Source of the DNA: CAYHEQ01 sp964355795
GTDB lineage: Bacteria; Patescibacteriota; JACPGU01
Direction of reading: 5' to 3'
Assembly: GCA_964355795.1 (NCBI GenBank)
Contig: CAYHEQ010000005.1
Location: 1 to 33,585, forward strand
DNA: 33,585 bases
Shown: positions 30,129-33,585 of the stretch, one piece after another
Layout of the letters: each line of letters starts with the position of its first letter
How positions within the stretch are numbered: the stretch's first letter is position 1
Translations under genes and position numbers: made by a program
Notes under the pieces: generated by a model
Database searches by the model: none
What the model saw: the letters and a program-made list of their open reading frames with translations, nothing else
What the model was told of the DNA's origin: nothing

Positions 30129-30872
30129 ATGGAAAAAATCTTCATTTTTATAATTTTGGCGGTATTAACATTTGTTAATATCATTGTGCCACATTCAGGT
30201 TCCGCCACAGTTTCTCCCTTGCTTGCCTTAATCACCGATCCGCATAATGCGCTTGGCTTGGCTTCTTTTTACTTTGTTTTAAGCGGAATAGTCAGAGTAT
30301 TTATTTTTAGAAAACATATTCAATGGAGATACATCAAGGGGTTGTTGCCAATATCTTTAGTCGGAGCCGTATTCGGTGCCTTGTCGCTAGTCAAAATCAA
30401 CCCCAATATATTGCTGGCTATAATCTTGGCCTTTCTTGTTTATTTCGTTTATAGAAAAATTAAAGAAATGACAAGAAAAGAGATTGGGGGAAAGAAACCC
30501 CATAAATTAGCCCTCGGCTTTGTCGGGATATTTTCTGGTTTTCTTCAGGGTTTTGGTCTTGCCGGAAGCGATTTGCGAAATGGCTATTTATATTCTGAAA
30601 AATTAACCCTAACCGAAGTTCATGGGACAACCGCCTTTATCGGTACCGCCAATTTCCTGCTTGCAACAATAATCCGCCTATACACCAATCAAGTCAGATT
30701 GGTAGACCTAACAATATTGCTCTATCTGCTTCCGTTTATTGTTATTGCAACCTATATCGGTAAAAAAGTTCTGCTAAAAATCAACAAAAAATATACAAAC
30801 TATTTGATTTTGGTAATCATGATTGTAATGATTATCTTGCTATCCTTGAAGATGTTTGGGATAAAAATATGA
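30129..30872 (+). CDS. TauE/SafE-family membrane permease
   Basis: 247 aa with about seven to eight membrane helices. The N-terminal half begins IFIIILAVLTFVN-like and includes VPHSGSATVSPLLALI; the second half repeats the fold (LALGFVGIFSGFLQGFGLAG, then GTTAFIGTANFLLATIIR), matching TauE/SafE anion exporters. Members export sulfite, sulfoacetate or related organic anions; the substrate here is unknown. The gene starts ten bases after tsaB on the same strand, so it may be cotranscribed, and ends in a hairpin. Confidence 0.85.
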   Translation: MEKIFIFIILAVLTFVNIIVPHSGSATVSPLLALITDPHNALGLASFYFVLSGIVRVFIFRKHIQWRYIKGLLPISLVGAVFGALSLVKINPNILLAIILAFLVYFVYRKIKEMTRKEIGGKKPHKLALGFVGIFSGFLQGFGLAGSDLRNGYLYSEKLTLTEVHGTTAFIGTANFLLATIIRLYTNQVRLVDLTILLYLLPFIVIATYIGKKVLLKINKKYTNYLILVIMIVMIILLSLKMFGIKI

Positions 30873-30894
30873 ATCCCCAACGTCGGGGATTCAT
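30869..30894 (+). terminator. Hairpin at the end of the permease gene
   Basis: ATGAATCCCC pairs with GGGGATTCAT around AACGTC, overlapping the stop codon. It has no T-run, so termination is less certain. Confidence 0.6.
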
Positions 30895-30914
30895 AGCGCT
30901 TTAAACTAAAGAAT

Positions 30915-31415
30915 TTACGCCGCTTCTTTTTTACGCTCGGCAAAAATGATTTCTTTTGCCCTATGGATCAGATCGGTATTCTCACCCACCAATCTCACTA
31001 TTTCGCTCAATCTTTTGCTGGTCACCAATAATTTTGTATGGCGACCATCATCTTGCTCCGTCAAAATTTCAAGGCCATCTGCGAGCAATGTTTGATTCCT
31101 CAAAAGCTCCGTGGCTTCTACGCTATCAGGGGCTGTATCTGTCACCCTGTTTTTATCCCAAGTGCCAGCTTTCACTATTTCCAAGATATATTTTCTTGAC
31201 GGCCCACTTTTCAATTCCGCTTCGGAAGAAGCTTCCTGCACTTCTATTTTCAGAGAGTCGCCCTCTTGCTTGTTTTTTAATTCTACGCCAAAAAATTTGT
31301 GCACTTTAGCATAATTATCATCTTCATTCAAGCGCACCCGACCCTCAAAAGAAACCATTCTCCCTAATTCCAGCGTCTTTTTCTCCACCTTCTTTTCCGG
31401 ATTTTCAAAATCCAT
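30915..31415 (-). CDS. Conserved-looking soluble protein of unknown function
   Basis: 166 aa, charged and without signal peptide or membrane helix. A beta-rich first part (LELGRMVSFEGRVRL; VHKFFGVELKNK) is followed by a helical end (TSKRLSEIVRLVGENTDLIHRAKEII). I do not recognise a family. AAAGGAG stands six bases before the ATG. It starts 17 bases after the stop of the membrane-protein gene upstream, so the two probably share a transcript. Confidence 0.75.
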   Translation of the reverse strand: MDFENPEKKVEKKTLELGRMVSFEGRVRLNEDDNYAKVHKFFGVELKNKQEGDSLKIEVQEASSEAELKSGPSRKYILEIVKAGTWDKNRVTDTAPDSVEATELLRNQTLLADGLEILTEQDDGRHTKLLVTSKRLSEIVRLVGENTDLIHRAKEIIFAERKKEAA

Positions 31416-31432
31416 AATATCTCCTTTCTCTG

Positions 31433-32041
31433 CTACTTAATAACTTCCGCCAAAACGGCGGGATATTTTTTCTCCAATCCGCCAGCGATAATCTTGGCGC
31501 TAGCATAAGAAGCGACCACTCCGCCAATAATTAAAAGGAGTAAACTGACAGAAATAATCGGCATAAAGATAGCCGTCAAAACGCTCAAAATCCCTCCGAG
31601 TAGCACCCCTACGATAAAATTCAGATAGAATAATTTGGCAAAAAGTGTTTTGCCCAAAAATTTCGGCCAATATCTATTAATCCATCTGATGAAGATGAAG
31701 ATACCGATAGCGCCGTAGACAGCCGCCCAAAAAAGACTGATAACCGTAGAACCGACATTGAAGGAGTAGGTTGTATAAGCGGCCGGGAAGAGATTGACGC
31801 CACCAACGGCGTATAGACTACCGGCAAAAATTGCCTTCAAAACCATCACGGACAAATAGCTGAATACGATACCGACGATACCGGAAACTACATTGCCGAT
31901 CGCTCCCAATTTCAAAGCTTCTGTGTAAAAAGGATGTTGATTGGCGGGAATAGAAAGACCATTAAAAACTGAAGTAAGAAATTTCTTCACTCCTTCACCG
32001 GCATTGCCAGAGGCAGGAGTGGTATTGGTTGGATTTGCCAT
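31433..32041 (-). CDS. Multi-pass membrane protein of unknown function
   Basis: 202 aa. A polar, Thr/Asn/Ala-rich N-terminus is followed by about four membrane segments (IGNVVSGIVGIVFSYLSVMVL; VGSTVISLFWAAVYGAIGIF; FIVGVLLGGILSVLTAIF; ISVSLLLLIIGGVVASYASA) and a short charged tail ending PAVLAEVIK. No family is recognised. It is the upstream partner of the gene at 30915-31415. Confidence 0.75.
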   Translation of the reverse strand: MANPTNTTPASGNAGEGVKKFLTSVFNGLSIPANQHPFYTEALKLGAIGNVVSGIVGIVFSYLSVMVLKAIFAGSLYAVGGVNLFPAAYTTYSFNVGSTVISLFWAAVYGAIGIFIFIRWINRYWPKFLGKTLFAKLFYLNFIVGVLLGGILSVLTAIFMPIISVSLLLLIIGGVVASYASAKIIAGGLEKKYPAVLAEVIK

Positions 32042-32117
32042 CTTGTTTTTCTAATAATATTTTACTTGCTTGATTATTTCGTGGTCGCACCTCCGTTTTT
32101 TATTAAATAATAAGACC

Positions 32118-32391
32118 TTATTTTCGGCAAATTTCTGCTCGCGAGTAATACCCCTCGGCATCTTGATAAAATCCATAAGCGCCGGCTCCCTTGAAAGACT
32201 CAAAAGAATTAGAGACATTGCCCATGAAAGAATCAATTATCGCTTGAAATTGTGGCGCTGGCGCGCTAACAGCAAATAAAGAATTGGCGAGAGCGCCATT
32301 GACCTTCACATTAAAAAAGGAAACGCCTTCGAGATCCAAGGCCAAAGGCACACCCCACTGCTTCCAATACCAAATGGTTTTTTCCGCCCCC
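32118..32391 (-). pseudogene. C-terminal fragment of a gene interrupted by the IS3 element
   Basis: About 90 codons, open up to the IS boundary at 32391 and ending in TAA. From the host side it begins GAEKTIWYWKQWGVPLALD, later FYQDAEGYYSRAEICRK with a Cys near the end. The reading frame would continue beyond the IS, outside the window. The aromatic, pilin-like character of the fragment suggests a secreted or surface protein, but the family is not recognised. Confidence 0.65.
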
Positions 32392-32480
32392 TGGCAGGTA
32401 CCCCATATACTAGACACATAAGTTCAGTTCAGTAAAGAGCGGGCTGGTGGTATCATAATAGAAACATTAACCACCAACAT

Positions 32481-32738
32481 ATGGCTAAAAGAATCAACGA
32501 GGAAACCAAGCAAAGGATCGTGGAACGAATCAGGAGCGAGGGGCTAAGCGTTCCTGGAGCTTCTGAAGAATTCGGAATTTCCAGGAACACCATCTACAGC
32601 TGGATTGGAGCAAAAGCCAAGGGTGAGCCGAGCATCATGGAGATGTCGAGACTGAAGAAAGAAAACCTGACATTACGGCAAATCATAGGCGGGTTGACTC
32701 TCAACATGGAGCGTGGGAAAAAAAATAAGATACGCTAA
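32481..32738 (+). CDS. IS3-family transposase OrfA
   Basis: 85 aa. A helix-turn-helix domain (EETKQRIVERIRSEGLSVPG, then EFGISRNTIYSWIGAKAKG) recognises the IS ends, followed by a leucine-zipper-like segment (MSRLKKENLTLRQIIGGLTL). An A8 tract lies at 32718-32725 near its end, where it overlaps OrfB. Confidence 0.92.
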   Translation: MAKRINEETKQRIVERIRSEGLSVPGASEEFGISRNTIYSWIGAKAKGEPSIMEMSRLKKENLTLRQIIGGLTLNMERGKKNKIR

Positions 32739-33567
32739 GGCTATGACGGGAAAGATAAGTAAGTCTCTCCTGGCCAAGAGACTGGGAATCTGTCGAGCCA
32801 CCTTGTATTACGAGTCTAGGATTAACGCCAGAGACAAAGAGGTCAGGGAGCAAATCGAGGAAACGTTAGCTTCCAACCCCTACTACGGACACAAGAGAAT
32901 AGCCATTGCCCTTGACATGAACAAGAAGCGCATCCTCCGGGTGATGAAGAAATATGGGTTGACCCCACTTAGGAGGAAAAAGAAGGGGTTCGTTAAAATC
33001 GATGACCTGAACTTGCCGGACTCTCCATATCGCAATCGGATTAAAGACTTTTGCCCGATCGTGCCTGACATGGTCTGGTGTGGCGATTTTACCTACATTA
33101 GGTTTCGGGATAGCTTCATCTATCTGGCAACAATCGTGGATGTCTATACTAGAGAAGTGATTGGCTTTTCTCTCTCCAGACGACATAATCGTTTCTTGGT
33201 CAAGTCAGCCGTTCTGGACGCGATGAAAAGAAGAAGCAGTTTGCCTGAGTATTTCCATTCCGACCAAGGATCGGAATATCAATCGGACGAACACGCCACT
33301 TTTCTGGAAAAACTGGGGGTAACGGTGTCAATGAGCAAGAAGGCCAGCCCTTGGGAAAATCCGTTTCAAGAATCGTTCTACTCTCAATTTAAGCTGGAAC
33401 TCGGTCGTATCGGTCAACTGGACAATGAGGGTCAACTAGCAGAAGCCATCTACCGGCAAATATATTATTACAATAACCGGAGAATCCATTCGGCTCTAAA
33501 AATGAGCCCCAGACAATTCCATCAGCTCGCCCTTTCCAAGGTCGGTGATCTGAACAAAAGTGTCTGA
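32713..33567 (+). CDS. IS3-family transposase OrfB (DDE catalytic domain)
   Basis: 284 aa, complete. An HTH_21-like N-terminal part (NPYYGHKRIAIALDMNKKRI) is followed by a retroviral-integrase-type core with D125 (VWCGDFTYI), D184 (FHSDQGSEYQ) and E220 (NPFQESFYSQF); the D184-E220 spacing is the 35 residues of D,D(35)E. In the window its frame is +1 relative to OrfA. It may be translated from the GTG at 32713 or as an OrfAB fusion after slippage on the A8 tract. Confidence 0.92.
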   Translation: MGKKIRYAKAMTGKISKSLLAKRLGICRATLYYESRINARDKEVREQIEETLASNPYYGHKRIAIALDMNKKRILRVMKKYGLTPLRRKKKGFVKIDDLNLPDSPYRNRIKDFCPIVPDMVWCGDFTYIRFRDSFIYLATIVDVYTREVIGFSLSRRHNRFLVKSAVLDAMKRRSSLPEYFHSDQGSEYQSDEHATFLEKLGVTVSMSKKASPWENPFQESFYSQFKLELGRIGQLDNEGQLAEAIYRQIYYYNNRRIHSALKMSPRQFHQLALSKVGDLNKSV

Positions 33568-33585
33568 AGAAATGGGTACTTGCCA

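Larger units (their letters stand above)
32392..33585 (+). mobile_element. IS3-family insertion sequence, 1194 bp
   Basis: The left end TGGCAGGTACCCC (from 32392) and the right end ...GGGTACTTGCCA (to 33585) are imperfect terminal inverted repeats. It carries two overlapping ORFs of IS3 type. The element ends exactly at the right edge, so a target duplication cannot be checked. It is inserted in a minus-strand gene. Confidence 0.88.

Noticed and set aside
1..33585. CRISPR array
   Set aside because: The repeats are dispersed palindromes without regular spacing or unique spacers, and no cas gene is present.
1..33585. tRNA or rRNA genes
   Set aside because: The only tRNA-like T-arm and acceptor stem found belong to tmRNA; no rRNA-like sequence was recognised.

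Overview
The window looks like a scaffold from a small-genome bacterium of the Patescibacteria (Candidate Phyla Radiation) type, probably Parcubacteria-like. This is inference from gene content: a very large secreted surface protein, an N-terminally short SufD, a SWIB-domain protein, a KilA-N protein, small membrane proteins of unknown function, and many short palindromic repeats. TGA is used as a stop (for example sufB ends in TGA), so the code is not the Gracilibacteria/Absconditabacteria type. Clear sigma70-like promoters (TTGACA/TATAAT-like, 17 bp spacing) and Shine-Dalgarno sites can be read. The window is not fully contiguous: a sequencing-adapter remnant and ten Ns lie at 22036-22061, and the right edge stops exactly on an insertion-sequence end.

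Layout. 1-5020 (minus): cell-surface genes: a large secreted repeat protein running off the left edge, a DUF916-like protein with a membrane segment and a LysM domain, and a small camelysin/WxL-like surface protein. 5170-6832 (minus): IscS/NifS-type cysteine desulfurase behind an IscR-like Rrf2 regulator. 7020-8784: membrane protein, a small acidic protein bracketed by two related repeat elements, and smpB. 8852-13083 (minus): CHASE2 adenylate cyclase and a FecR/DUF5667-type protein. 13149-17266 (minus): murD, small membrane proteins, tmRNA (ssrA) and a multi-pass membrane protein. 17531-19901: Cys-rich protein, SWIB protein, murB and a degenerate receiver-domain protein. 20232-21989: pyrG. 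After the gap: two small coupled ORFs and a KilA-N protein. 23867-28765 (plus): complete sufB-sufC-sufD-sufS-sufU-nfu cluster. 28960-30872: tsaE, tsaB and a TauE/SafE permease. 30915-33585: two minus-strand genes of unknown function, the tail of a gene cut by an IS3-family element, and that element.

How the parts work together. The strongest link is regulatory. The same near-perfect 25-bp palindrome overlaps or abuts the -10 box of the Rrf2 gene (6891-6915) and of sufB (23828-23852). Together with the Cys-X5-Cys-X5-Cys motif of the regulator, this predicts one iron-sulfur regulon covering rrf2-iscS and the suf operon 17 kb away. smpB and ssrA supply both parts of trans-translation. tsaE and tsaB serve tRNA t6A synthesis. 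murB and murD serve peptidoglycan precursor synthesis.

The most unusual property is the set of palindromic repeat families. Family A has half-site GTAGAGACAGAGCA; family B has arms GAGGTTCGACCTT/AAGGTCGAACCTC; family C has arms GATGTCCGACATC/GATGTCGGACATC; family D consists of TTCGTA iterons. A, B and C keep their pairing through compensatory changes. C occurs with its loop in either orientation. A and C have entered coding sequences in frame, including tsaB and the surface protein, much like Rickettsia palindromic elements.
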